The notes beneath the pieces were generated by a model that did no database searches, was not told the DNA's origin, and saw nothing but the letters and a program-made list of their open reading frames with translations. Positions 43,730 through 51,869 of a stretch of DNA of 64,000 nucleotides are shown here, piece after piece (positions within the stretch are counted from its first letter, which is position 1; each line of letters opens with the position of its first letter). A program made the translations under genes and the position numbers. This stretch comes from Streptomyces sp. ISL-43 (GTDB taxonomy: Bacteria; Actinomycetota; Actinomycetes; Streptomycetales; Streptomycetaceae). Location: positions 62,001 through 126,000 of the forward strand of contig NZ_JAGGOT010000028.1 of the NCBI RefSeq assembly GCF_018614195.1. Reading direction: 5' to 3'.

Positions 43730-43765
43730 GACCATGGGCCGTTTGTCACCTTACGACCCATGGTC
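43730..43765 (-). terminator. Inverted repeat between pfkA and the lactate dehydrogenase gene
   Basis: GACCATGGG (43730-43738) and CCCATGGTC (43757-43765) are perfect 9-bp arms separated by 18 bases. It can be a weak pfkA terminator or an operator for the dehydrogenase. No T-tract. Confidence 0.5.
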
Positions 43766-43782
43766 CGCCTCCGCGCCCCGGC

Positions 43783-44811
43783 TCAGCCGAAGAACACCCC
43801 GGCCTCCGCGTACAGCGCCGGGTCCACCGTCTTGAGCTTCGCCGTGGCCTCGGCGATCGGCACCCGCACGATGTCCGTCCCCTGCAGCGCGACCATCTTG
43901 CCGAAGTCCCCGTCACGCACGGCGTCGATCGCGTGCAGCCCGAACCGGGTCGCCAGCCAGCGGTCGAAGGCGCTCGGCGTGCCGCCCCGCTGGATGTGCC
44001 CGAGCACCGTCGTACGGGCTTCCTTGCCGGTCCGCGCCTCGATCTCCTTGGCCAGCCACTCGCCCACGCCCGACAGCCGGACGTGCCCGAAGGAGTCCTT
44101 CGTCGCGTCCTTCAGCACCAGCTCGCCGTCCTTGGGCATCGCGCCCTCCGCGACGCACACGATCGGCGCGTAGCTCGCCTTGAACCGCGAGGTGACCCAG
44201 GCGCACACCTGGTCCACGTCGAAGCGCTGTTCCGGGATGAGGATGACGTTGGCGCCGCCCGCGAGTCCCGAGTGCAGGGCGATCCAGCCGGCGTGGCGGC
44301 CCATCACCTCGACGACCAGGACGCGCATGTGCGATTCGGCCGTGGTGTGCAGCCGGTCGATGGCCTCGGTGGCGATGCCGACGGCGGTGTCGAAGCCGAA
44401 GGTGTAGTCGGTGGCCGACAGGTCGTTGTCGATGGTCTTCGGGACGCCGACGCAGGGGATCCCGTACTCCCCGTACAGCTTCGCGGCCACGCCCAGGGTG
44501 TCCTCGCCGCCGATCGCGACGAGGGCGTCGACCTCGTACTTGGCGAGGTTCTCCTTGATCCGGCGGACGCCGTTGTCCTGCTTGAACGGGTTGGTGCGCG
44601 AGGAGCCGAGGATGGTTCCGCCGCGCGGCAGGATCCCGCGGACGGCGGAGATGCCGAGCGGGACGGTGTTGCCCTCGACGGCGCCGCGCCAGCCGTCCCT
44701 GAACCCGATGAAGTCGTAGGCGTACTCCTGGACGCCCTTGCGCACGACGCTGCGGATCACCGCGTTGAGTCCGGGGCAGTCGCCGCCGCCCGTCAGCACT
44801 CCGACCTTCAT
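43783..44811 (-). CDS. pfkA: 6-Phosphofructokinase with pyrophosphate-type residues
   Basis: Phosphorylates fructose 6-phosphate. The 342-residue group III PFK has GGGDCPGLNAVIR, the substrate motif PKTIDNDLSATDYTFGFDTA, VVEVMGRHAGWIAL, ILIPE and HIQRGGTPSAFDR. At the residues that normally set the phosphoryl donor it has Asp104 (GGEDTLG) and Lys125 (PKTIDND). ATP enzymes usually have Gly at the first; Asp plus Lys is the PPi-dependent combination. ATG 44811 has AAGGGA upstream. Confidence 0.95.
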   Translation of the reverse strand: MKVGVLTGGGDCPGLNAVIRSVVRKGVQEYAYDFIGFRDGWRGAVEGNTVPLGISAVRGILPRGGTILGSSRTNPFKQDNGVRRIKENLAKYEVDALVAIGGEDTLGVAAKLYGEYGIPCVGVPKTIDNDLSATDYTFGFDTAVGIATEAIDRLHTTAESHMRVLVVEVMGRHAGWIALHSGLAGGANVILIPEQRFDVDQVCAWVTSRFKASYAPIVCVAEGAMPKDGELVLKDATKDSFGHVRLSGVGEWLAKEIEARTGKEARTTVLGHIQRGGTPSAFDRWLATRFGLHAIDAVRDGDFGKMVALQGTDIVRVPIAEATAKLKTVDPALYAEAGVFFG

Positions 44812-44950
44812 GGAATTTCCCTTCGCCACAGGGCCCGCTGAGGCCGCAGGGCCGCATGACGGTCACGCTAGTGGTGACTCAGGTCACAGCAAGGTGCCGG
44901 GAAGGGGCAATTCCGGTGGAATTACGGGGCGTTGCGTACGCCTGTTCACT

Positions 44951-44977
44951 CGTACGGGGAACCGGTTCCCCCGTACG
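44951..44977 (-). terminator. Hairpin after macR
   Basis: CGTACGGGGAACC and GGTTCCCCCGTACG pair almost perfectly (one extra C) with no loop bases to spare, directly after the macR stop. No T-tract. Likely operon terminator. Confidence 0.6.
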
Positions 44978-44981
44978 CGCC

Positions 44982-45686
44982 TCACTCGTCGTCGAGGCCG
45001 CGCTCGATCGCGTACCGGACGAGCTCGACCCGGTTGTGCAACTGGAGCTTGCCCAGGGTGTTCTGTACGTGGTTCTGCACCGTGCGGTGGGAGATGACGA
45101 GGCGCTCCGCGATCTGCTTGTACGAGAGCCCCTTGGCCACCAGCCGCAGCACCTCGGTCTCCCGGTCGGTGAGCTGCGGGGCCTTCGGCTCGTCGGAGGC
45201 GGCCGGCGCGGGGTCGGTGGCCAGGCGCCGGTACTCGCCGAGGACCAGGCCGGCCAGGCCCGGGGTGAAGACGGGGTCGCCGGCCGCCGTGCGGCGGACG
45301 GCGTCGATGAGCTCCTGGGCACCGGCGGACTTCAGCAGGTAGCCGGTCGCGCCGGACTTCACCGCCTCCAGGACGTCGGCGTGCTCGCCGCTCGCGGACA
45401 GGACCAGGACGCGCAGCGCCGGGTCGGCGCCGACCAGCTCCTTGCAGACCTGGACCCCGGGCATGCCGGGCAGGTTGAGGTCGAGGACCAGTACGTGCGG
45501 GGCGGCCGCGCGGGCCCGGCGCAGCGCCTCCGGGCCGTCGCCCGCGGTGGCGACCAGGTCGAAGCCGGCGGCGGCCAGGTCGCGGGCGACCGCGTCCCGC
45601 CACATCGGGTGGTCGTCGACGACCATGACCTTGATGCCGGCCATGCCGGCGGCGCCGGTGCGATCCGTCGCGCTGTGCTCGTTCAC
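44982..45686 (-). CDS. macR: NarL/LuxR-type response regulator MacR
   Basis: Response regulator of the MacRS pair. Of 234 residues, the receiver covers 18-135, with Asp-Asp in VMVVDDHP and the phosphoacceptor Asp in VLVLDLNLPGMPG. A linker leads to the LuxR helix-turn-helix LTDRETEVLRLVAKGLSYKQIAERLVISHRTVQNHV. The GTG start overlaps the macS stop as GTGA. In S. coelicolor MacRS affects morphology and actinorhodin, with target box TGAGTAC-N2-GTACTCA (from memory). Its position next to pfkA matches S. coelicolor as I recall. Confidence 0.92.
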   Translation of the reverse strand: MNEHSATDRTGAAGMAGIKVMVVDDHPMWRDAVARDLAAAGFDLVATAGDGPEALRRARAAAPHVLVLDLNLPGMPGVQVCKELVGADPALRVLVLSASGEHADVLEAVKSGATGYLLKSAGAQELIDAVRRTAAGDPVFTPGLAGLVLGEYRRLATDPAPAASDEPKAPQLTDRETEVLRLVAKGLSYKQIAERLVISHRTVQNHVQNTLGKLQLHNRVELVRYAIERGLDDE

Positions 45687-46891
45687 TGGGTGCTCCCCCT
45701 CGGTACTTTCAGTTCCACTTCGGTGCCCTGTCCGGGGACGGACACCAGCTCGGCGCTGCCGCCGAGGTCCCGCAGCCGGCCCCGGATCGACAGGGCCACG
45801 CCCATCCGGCCCTCACCCTCGGCCTGGTCGAGCCGGCCGGCCGGGATGCCCGGGCCGTCGTCGCGAACGGTCACGATCACCTCGTCGCCCCAGTCCTCGA
45901 CCAGGATCCAGGCTCTGGCCCCCTCGCCCGCGTGCTTGCGCACGTTGTCCAGGGCCGCTCCGACCGCCGCGGCCAGCTCCCTCGCCGCGGGCACCGGGAG
46001 CGGCACCGGGGTGCCCGGCTCCGCGAAGCTCACCCGGGAGCCGGCGTGCGGGGCGAGGAGGGTCCGCAGATCCAGCTCGCCCTCGTCGGCGCCGGGTTCC
46101 TCGTCCTCGTACGCGGCCACGAGCGCGCCGAGCGACTCGTCGCGTGAGATCCGGGAGGGGCGCGCCAGCCCGCTGGAGACCAGGGTGCGCAGTGCGACCT
46201 CCTGGTCCCCCGCCATCCGGCCCAGCTCCGCGGCCTCCCCGCCCAGTTCGGTGCCGCGCCGCTGGACCATGGCGAGGACTTGGAGGACCCCGTCGTGGAT
46301 GTCGCGGGCGAGGCGTTCACGCTCGCGGGTGGCGGCCTCGATCTCCAGGGCGCGGGCGAGGGTTGCCTCGCTGGCCCGGGCGACCTCGACGACGTAGCCG
46401 ATGGCGATGGAGGCGACCCAGACCAGCAGCACGTTGTGCAGGGTGTCCCGGGTGGGCTCGCCGCGCTGGACGAGGTTGGCCGCGGCGACGAAGGTGGAGG
46501 CGAAACAGGCCCAGCGCCAGCCGCCCTTGATGGCGAAGGCGAGGACGGCGCCCGCGGTCCATATGGACGGCAGGGTGGGGCCGCCGGCCGCGATCCGCTC
46601 GTGCGTGTCCGCGAGCGGGGTCAGCAGGATCCCCACGCAGGCGACGGTGAGGTCGGCGCACAGGAACCGCTTGGTGCAGCTGGCGGCGTTCGCCACCTTG
46701 GGGAGGGTGGCCAGGGTCCAGACGACGAGGACGGCGAGGTAGCCTGCCGCGACCCAGGGCCGGTCGAACTGCTTGTGGGCGAAGGCGAACAGCAGCACCG
46801 CGTAGACCATGGTGAGCAGCCGATAGGCCGTCAGGGCCCGCCACAGCGGCTGCTCGACCGACATGCGTACGACGCGCTCGCGCTTCGCCAT
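45683..46891 (-). CDS. macS: MacS-family sensor histidine kinase
   Basis: A 402-residue membrane sensor kinase. About six hydrophobic segments cover residues 18-170, with ANAASCTKRFL between them. The HisKA_3 dimer domain carries the phosphoacceptor His in ERERLARDIHDGVLQVLAMV. The HATPase domain has DNVRKHAGEG (N box) and VRDDGPGIP (G1 box). ATG 46891 is preferred; GTG 46900 and ATG 46864 are in frame. Its stop overlaps macR. No MacR-like box was seen in the short upstream gap. Confidence 0.92.
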   Translation of the reverse strand: MAKRERVVRMSVEQPLWRALTAYRLLTMVYAVLLFAFAHKQFDRPWVAAGYLAVLVVWTLATLPKVANAASCTKRFLCADLTVACVGILLTPLADTHERIAAGGPTLPSIWTAGAVLAFAIKGGWRWACFASTFVAAANLVQRGEPTRDTLHNVLLVWVASIAIGYVVEVARASEATLARALEIEAATRERERLARDIHDGVLQVLAMVQRRGTELGGEAAELGRMAGDQEVALRTLVSSGLARPSRISRDESLGALVAAYEDEEPGADEGELDLRTLLAPHAGSRVSFAEPGTPVPLPVPAARELAAAVGAALDNVRKHAGEGARAWILVEDWGDEVIVTVRDDGPGIPAGRLDQAEGEGRMGVALSIRGRLRDLGGSAELVSVPGQGTEVELKVPRGSTQ

Positions 46892-46930
46892 CTCCCCCAC
46901 CCCGTACGGGCGGTCCGCGCCCGCGTGCTG

Positions 46931-47698
46931 CTACTTGTCGGTGTCCGCGGCCTGGTCGGCCTTCTCGGACTTGTCCGCCTTCTCGATCTTCTCGCTCTTG
47001 GCCGCGGACTTCTCCGCGTCGGCGATCTGACGCTTGGCGGCCGTCGCGTAGATGTCCACGTACTCCTGGCCGGAGAGCTTCATGATCTCGTACATGACCT
47101 CGTCGGTCACCGAGCGGAGGATGAAGCGGTCCCCGTCCATGCCCTGGTAGCGGCTGAAGTCCAGCGGCTTCCCGATCCGGATACCCGGACGCATCAGCTT
47201 CGGAACCACCTTGCCGGGCGGCTGGATCTTCTCCGTGTCGATCATCGCCACGGGGATGACGGGCGCGCCGGTGGCCAGCGCCACGCGGGCCAGGCCGCCG
47301 GGCTTGCCGCGGTAGAGCCTTCCGTCGGGTGAACGCGTCCCCTCGGGGTAGATACCGAACAGCTCTCCGCGCTCGATGACGTCGATGCCGCTCTTGATCG
47401 CGGCCTCGCCCGCCCCGCGCGCACCGGAACGGTCCACCGGGAGCTGGCCGACGCCCTTGAAGAAGGCGGCCGTCAGCTTGCCCTTGACGCCCGGGGAGGT
47501 GAAGTACTCCGCCTTCGCGATGAAGGTCACCTTCCGGTCCAGCACGGCCGGGAGGAAGAAGGAGTCCGAGAAGGACAGGTGGTTGCTCGCGAGGATCGCC
47601 GGCCCCTCCGCGGGAATGTTCTCGAGGCCCTCCACCCACGGCCTGAAGGCGAGCTTCAGGGAACCGCCGATCGAGAACTTCATTGCGCCGTAGATCAA
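46931..47698 (-). CDS. PlsC-type 1-acyl-glycerol-3-phosphate acyltransferase
   Basis: Predicted to acylate lysophosphatidic acid or a related lysophospholipid at the membrane. The 255-residue protein has the LPLAT catalytic motif as NHLSFSDSFFLP (H-x4-D), FIAKAEYFTSPGVKGK, and the acceptor motif YPEGTRSPDGRLYRG. The C-terminus is a Lys/Glu/Ala-rich charged tail of about 30 residues. The start is probably TTG 47698, with GGAAGG seven bases upstream; ATG 47683 is the alternative. It is an Rv2182c-like gene in the conserved block. Confidence 0.9.
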   Translation of the reverse strand: MIYGAMKFSIGGSLKLAFRPWVEGLENIPAEGPAILASNHLSFSDSFFLPAVLDRKVTFIAKAEYFTSPGVKGKLTAAFFKGVGQLPVDRSGARGAGEAAIKSGIDVIERGELFGIYPEGTRSPDGRLYRGKPGGLARVALATGAPVIPVAMIDTEKIQPPGKVVPKLMRPGIRIGKPLDFSRYQGMDGDRFILRSVTDEVMYEIMKLSGQEYVDIYATAAKRQIADAEKSAAKSEKIEKADKSEKADQAADTDK

Positions 47699-47982
47699 CT
47701 CGAAAGCCTTCCTGTGTCTGTCGAACAGACCTTAACCGGTCCCGGCGGTGTTGGCCGCTGTCGGCCGCAGCGCCGTAAACCGGACTGGCCGGTTGTCTCC
47801 CCGAACGGTGGAGGTGGCCGGCGTCGAGGTCCACGGCCAGGAGCCGGACGCCGGTCGCGGCCGGCTCGGCGGGGGTCGGGAGGGGCGGTGCCGGCCGCCG
47901 ACCCTGGTCGGTGCCACCCCCGTCGCGTACGGTGAAGTCACACAGCGCTACGCACCCCCCACCCCCTTTGAAGGAGACCCTG

Positions 47983-48762
47983 GTGCCCGTCCTCCCTGGA
48001 GCCGAGCCGTTCCGCCACGAGGGCGGAGAGGTCGGCGTCCTCCTCTGCCACGGCTTCACCGGTTCCCCGCAGTCGATGCGCCCCTGGGCCGACCATCTGG
48101 CCGCGCGAGGACTGACGGTGTCGCTGCCCCTGCTCCCCGGGCACGGGACGCGCTGGCAGGACATGCAGCTCACGGGGTGGCAGGACTGGTACGCCGAGGT
48201 GGACCGCGCGCTGCGCGAGCTGCTCGACAGCTGCGAGCAGGTGTTCGTCTTCGGGCTGTCCATGGGCGGCGCGCTGACGCTGCGGCTGGCGGCGAAGCAC
48301 GGGGACTCGATCAGCGGGATCGTTCTCGTCAACCCGGTCAACAAGGTCCACGACCCGCTGGCCGTGGCCCTTCCGGTGGTCAAGCACTTCGTCCGGTCGA
48401 CGCCGGGCATCGCGAGCGACATCGCCAAGCAGGGCTCGGAGGAGGTCGGCTACGACCGGATCCCGACCCGGGCCGCGCACTCGCTGCGCAAGTTCCTGCA
48501 GATGCTGGACACCGAGCTGCCGCAGGTGACGCAGCCGCTGCTGCTCCTGCACAGCCCGCAGGACCACGTCGTACGGCCGGCCGACTCGGCGCGGATCCTG
48601 TCGCGGGTCTCCTCCACCGACGTCACCGAGACCCTGCTGGAACAGAGCTACCACGTCGCGACGTTGGACCATGACGCGGAGCGCATCTTCGCGGACAGTT
48701 ACGCGTTCGTCGGTCGACTGGCGGAGAGCGTGGGCAGGGAGGGGGCGGCCAGCGGTGGCTGA
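47983..48762 (+). CDS. Alpha/beta-hydrolase (carboxylesterase/monoacylglycerol lipase type)
   Basis: A 259-residue serine hydrolase. The oxyanion region is GVLLCHGFTGSPQSMRPWA, the nucleophile elbow GLSMGG, the acid in LLHSPQDHVVRP and the His in SYHVATLDHDAE, as in the Est30/carboxylesterase family. GTG 47983 has AAGGAG seven bases upstream, and a -10-like TACGGT lies at 47928-47933. The next gene starts eight bases before its stop. Substrate unknown; neighbours suggest lipid metabolism. Confidence 0.9.
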   Translation: MPVLPGAEPFRHEGGEVGVLLCHGFTGSPQSMRPWADHLAARGLTVSLPLLPGHGTRWQDMQLTGWQDWYAEVDRALRELLDSCEQVFVFGLSMGGALTLRLAAKHGDSISGIVLVNPVNKVHDPLAVALPVVKHFVRSTPGIASDIAKQGSEEVGYDRIPTRAAHSLRKFLQMLDTELPQVTQPLLLLHSPQDHVVRPADSARILSRVSSTDVTETLLEQSYHVATLDHDAERIFADSYAFVGRLAESVGREGAASGG

Positions 48763-49324
48763 GCACGAGGAGTCCCCGGGGGGTGTCCCCCCGCTGGACG
48801 AGGAAGCGGCGTGGGCGGCGATCGTCGCCGGGTACGGCCAGGAGCCCGCGGACCCGCCGGGGTCGAGACCGTTCCGGCCGATCGAGAACCTGCTCCTGCC
48901 GGAGGAGGACGTCCAACCGCTCCCCGACGCCCCGGGGAAGGCCGACGAGCCGAAGGCTCCGGAGCCCCCGGCGGCGCCCCTGGGCAGTTCGGTGGTGTTC
49001 GCCCCGGGCGTGGGCGTGAGCGGCCCGCGCGACCACTCGCTGGCGGACCCGGACGAGGGCCCCGACGGCGCCAAGGACGAGGGCCACTTCGTGCCCCCCG
49101 AGCCGGAACTGCCGGAGGCGGACGCGACGTCGAAGTTCGCCTGGCTCGCGGTGGTGGGCGGACCGGTGCTGCTGCTCCTGGCCGTGCTGCTCCAGTGGGA
49201 GATGACGTGGTGGCTGACCACGCTCGGCATCGGCGGCTTCCTGGGCGGTTTCGCGACGCTGGTGGCCCGCATGTCGCAGGGTGACGACGAGGACGACGAC
49301 CCGGGCCGCGGCGCCGTCGTCTGA
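48755..49324 (+). CDS. Acidic membrane protein of unknown function
   Basis: A 189-residue protein. The first 125 or so residues are acidic, Pro-rich and probably disordered and cytoplasmic, with HEESPGGVPPLDEEAAWAAIVAGYG near the N-terminus as the only conserved-looking part. Two close hydrophobic segments follow (AWLAVVGGPVLLLLAVLLQW and TTLGIGGFLGGFATLVA), then an acidic tail DDEDDDPG. GTG 48755 overlaps the hydrolase stop by eight bases, so the two are co-translated. Not recognised beyond Streptomyces-type hypothetical proteins. Confidence 0.85.
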   Translation: MAEHEESPGGVPPLDEEAAWAAIVAGYGQEPADPPGSRPFRPIENLLLPEEDVQPLPDAPGKADEPKAPEPPAAPLGSSVVFAPGVGVSGPRDHSLADPDEGPDGAKDEGHFVPPEPELPEADATSKFAWLAVVGGPVLLLLAVLLQWEMTWWLTTLGIGGFLGGFATLVARMSQGDDEDDDPGRGAVV

Positions 49325-49363
49325 TTCCTTACGGGACTTCCTTGCGGGACTTCCTTACGGGAC
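49325..49363. repeat. Three tandem 13-base repeats
   Basis: TTCCTTACGGGAC, TTCCTTGCGGGAC and TTCCTTACGGGAC follow each other without a gap, starting at the base after the membrane-protein stop. They lie between convergent genes. No hairpin accompanies them. Confidence 0.85.
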
Positions 49364-49420
49364 CAGGAGCCGCGGGTCCAGGTCTCCCCTCGGCCCGGCG
49401 CCGATGCGGCCCGGCGTACG

Positions 49421-50179
49421 TCAAGAAGGCGTCGCCGGGAGGCGCAGCGCCGCCAGGACCGGGAGGTGGTCGGTCGCCCGGGCCAGGTCGGCGGAGGAGA
49501 TCCCGGCCAGCCCCTCGGGGACACCGCAGGCCAGCACCTCCACCCCCGCACTCGCGAAGACCGCGTCGACGCGGCGCGGCGGCTCCGAGCGCGCCCACGT
49601 GTGCTCCCCGCCCCACGGCGCCACCGCCCAGCAGTCCTGCAGGGCCGACGCCAAGCGGCGGAAGGCCGGCCCCGACGGGCCCTCGTTGATGTCGCCCGCC
49701 GCGATCGCGTACGGCACGTCCATCGCGGAGAGCCGGCCGAGCAGCAGCTCGGACTGGGCCAGCCGCTCGGGCCCGTCCAGCGACAGGTGCGCGTTCAGCA
49801 CCCCCAGCCGGACCCCGCCCACGCGGACGACCGCGGTCGCGAAGCCCCGCCGGTGCAGCCCGGGCGTGAGCGGCAGCAGCTCGTCCCGCGTGCTCTCCAC
49901 GAAGGCCCGTAGGGAACACAGGAGCAGCGGCCCGGCCGCCGGCGCACCGCCCGACAGGACCACCAGATCGCACTTCGCCGCCAGCCGCGCCGCGTGCTTG
50001 CGCCACCGGAAGAACCGTGGCGCCTCCTGTACGAACACCAGGTCCGGCGCGCACGCGCGGATCACCCGGGAGAGGGCCTCTTCGTCGTCGCGCAGTGAGC
50101 GGACGTTGTAGGAGAGCACCCGGATCACGGCGGAACCATCAGGTTCGGTACGGGAGTTCGGCAGCTCGGCGAGTTCCAT
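49421..50179 (-). CDS. Endonuclease/exonuclease/phosphatase (EEP) family protein
   Basis: A 252-residue member of the EEP fold. Motifs in order: VLSYNVRSLRDD (Asn), DLVFVQEAPRFF (catalytic Glu), LGVLNAHLSL (Asn, His), AIAAGDINEGPSG (Asp, Asn), RVDAVFAS and the C-terminal ATDHLPV (Asp-His). All divalent-metal and catalytic positions are present. The family includes nucleases and phosphodiesterases acting on nucleic acids, lipids or inositol phosphates; which one applies cannot be told. Start ATG 50179, or ATG 50191 four codons earlier. No signal peptide. Confidence 0.9.
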   Translation of the reverse strand: MELAELPNSRTEPDGSAVIRVLSYNVRSLRDDEEALSRVIRACAPDLVFVQEAPRFFRWRKHAARLAAKCDLVVLSGGAPAAGPLLLCSLRAFVESTRDELLPLTPGLHRRGFATAVVRVGGVRLGVLNAHLSLDGPERLAQSELLLGRLSAMDVPYAIAAGDINEGPSGPAFRRLASALQDCWAVAPWGGEHTWARSEPPRRVDAVFASAGVEVLACGVPEGLAGISSADLARATDHLPVLAALRLPATPS

Positions 50180-50253
50180 ACCCGGCAACATAACCAGACT
50201 GCCCGCCGTACCCCAGAGGGCGCGGCGGGCAGCGAGGCGAACGGAACGGTGGC

Positions 50254-51195
50254 TCAGCCCTGGCGGGCCAGGTCCGCCGCGCCGACCAGGCCGGCCCGGC
50301 CGCCGAGCTGCGCGGCGAGCACCTGGGCGTGCGGCCGCCAGGCGCCGCCGATCAGCCAGCGCTTGAAGGACTTGCGGATCGGGTCGAGGACCAGGTCCCC
50401 CTCGTCGGAGACGCCGCCGCCGACGATGAACGCCGAGGGGTCGAAGAGCGAGGCCAGGTCCGCGAGGCCGGCGCCCGCCCAGCGGGCGAGCTCGCGGAAG
50501 GAGTCCACGGCCACCAGGTCGCCCTGGCGGGCGGCCTGGCTGATGTGCTTGCCCTCGATGCCCTCGGGGGTGCCGTCGCCGAGCCCGAGCAGGATCGCCG
50601 CGTTCTCGGGGGTCGCGTTGGCGCGCTGCTTCGCGTACCGGACGAGGGCGCGCCCGGAGGCGTACTGCTCCCAGCAGCCCTGGCTGCCGCAGCCGCACAG
50701 CAGGCCGTCCGGGACGACCCGGATGTGGCCGAACTCGGCTGCGACGCCGAAGCGTCCGCGCCGGAGCTTGTTGCCGATGATGATGCCGCCGCCCAGGCCC
50801 GTGCCGAGCGTGATGCAGATGACGTCCTCGTGGCCCTGGCCGGCGCCGAAGCGGTACTCGCCCCAGGCCGCGCAGTTCGCGTCGTTCTCGACGACGACGG
50901 GGAGGCCGATGCGCTGCTCGACCTTGTCCTTCAGCGGCTCGTGGCGCCAGTTGATGTTCGGCGCGAAGAGCACGGTCGCGCGCTTGTCGTCCACGTATCC
51001 GGCGGCGCCGATGCCGACGGCGTCGATGGTGTGGTTGCTGCTGACCTCGGACACGGCGGCGCAGATCGCGTCCGTCACTCCGTCCGGGGTCGGCGGGGTG
51101 GGCACCTTGTACGTCTCAAGGATGGTGCCGTCTTCGTCGACCACGCCGGCCGCGATCTTCGTGCCGCCGATGTCGACGCCGATGGTGAGTCCCAT
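50254..51195 (-). CDS. glkA: ROK-family glucokinase
   Basis: Phosphorylates glucose and mediates carbon catabolite repression in Streptomyces. The 313-residue protein has the phosphate motif GVDIGGTKIAAGVVD, ENDANCAAWGE with the catalytic Asp, ITLGTGLGGGIIIG, and the ROK zinc motif EFGHIRVVPDG with CGCGSQGCWEQYASG supplying His and three Cys. The next gene upstream on the same strand is the DUF5304 gene, the arrangement known from S. coelicolor. Confidence 0.95.
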   Translation of the reverse strand: MGLTIGVDIGGTKIAAGVVDEDGTILETYKVPTPPTPDGVTDAICAAVSEVSSNHTIDAVGIGAAGYVDDKRATVLFAPNINWRHEPLKDKVEQRIGLPVVVENDANCAAWGEYRFGAGQGHEDVICITLGTGLGGGIIIGNKLRRGRFGVAAEFGHIRVVPDGLLCGCGSQGCWEQYASGRALVRYAKQRANATPENAAILLGLGDGTPEGIEGKHISQAARQGDLVAVDSFRELARWAGAGLADLASLFDPSAFIVGGGVSDEGDLVLDPIRKSFKRWLIGGAWRPHAQVLAAQLGGRAGLVGAADLARQG

Positions 51196-51256
51196 TAGTC
51201 CCTCGGTTTCCGGTCAAACCCCGCCGTCGCCAACGGTACCCGAGTGGGGAAGAGGA

Positions 51257-51730
51257 TCAGTCGAGATCGATCCGCTCGGTGGGGGCGCCGCCGCCCTCGC
51301 CTTCGTCCTTGCCACCGGGCCGGTCTTCGGGCCGGCCGGGCCGGTCGCGGGGCTCGTCGCGCGTCCACCGGCGCTCATGGCCCTCGACCGCCGAGCGGTA
51401 GGCGGCGAGCAGCTCCGAGCCGGCGGCCGCGAGGTGGTCGAAGACCTCGGGATTGCGCTCGACGACGGGCTTGGCGGCGGTCTTCGCCTGGTTGACGAAC
51501 TGCCGTACGGCGCCCTGGGCGGCGACGCCGAACAGTGGGTTGTTCAGCGCGGAGACCTTGTCGGCGACGGCCTCGAACAGCTTGAAGAGCTCGTCGGCGG
51601 CGGTCCCCGTGCCGGCGCCCTGCTCGGACCTGCGGCGCTCCTTCTCGGCGGCGAGGTCCTCGGCGCAGGCATCGGCCCAGGCGTCGTCGTCTGCGGAGGC
51701 GTCGGTGGGTCGGTCGGTGGCCTCGCTCAT
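51257..51730 (-). CDS. DUF5304 protein (SCO2127-like)
   Basis: A 157-residue soluble protein of the DUF5304 family. The acidic N-terminus (ADDDAWADACAEDLAAEKERRR) and central LFKLFEAVADKVSALNNPLFGVAAQGAVRQFVNQAKTA are characteristic. The C-terminus is rich in Arg, Asp and Gly. ATG 51730 has AGGAGAG upstream. It lies directly upstream of glkA; the S. coelicolor homologue has been linked to glucose effects, from memory. No enzymatic motif is visible. Confidence 0.85.
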   Translation of the reverse strand: MSEATDRPTDASADDDAWADACAEDLAAEKERRRSEQGAGTGTAADELFKLFEAVADKVSALNNPLFGVAAQGAVRQFVNQAKTAAKPVVERNPEVFDHLAAAGSELLAAYRSAVEGHERRWTRDEPRDRPGRPEDRPGGKDEGEGGGAPTERIDLD

Positions 51731-51869
51731 GGCGGACTCTCCTGCGGCGGCAGCGGCTGGGCGTGCGGTACGGACTACTACCTTCGACGTTACCCGAACG
51801 GCGGTACGGCGAGGGCGTCCCCCCAAGGGCTGCCCCCCCAAGCGCCCGCCGGGGATTGCGGGGCAGCCC

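Noticed and set aside
44830..44981. MacR box in the macR-pfkA gap
   Set aside because: CGTACGGGG sequences here belong to a hairpin after macR; no TGAGTAC half-site is present.
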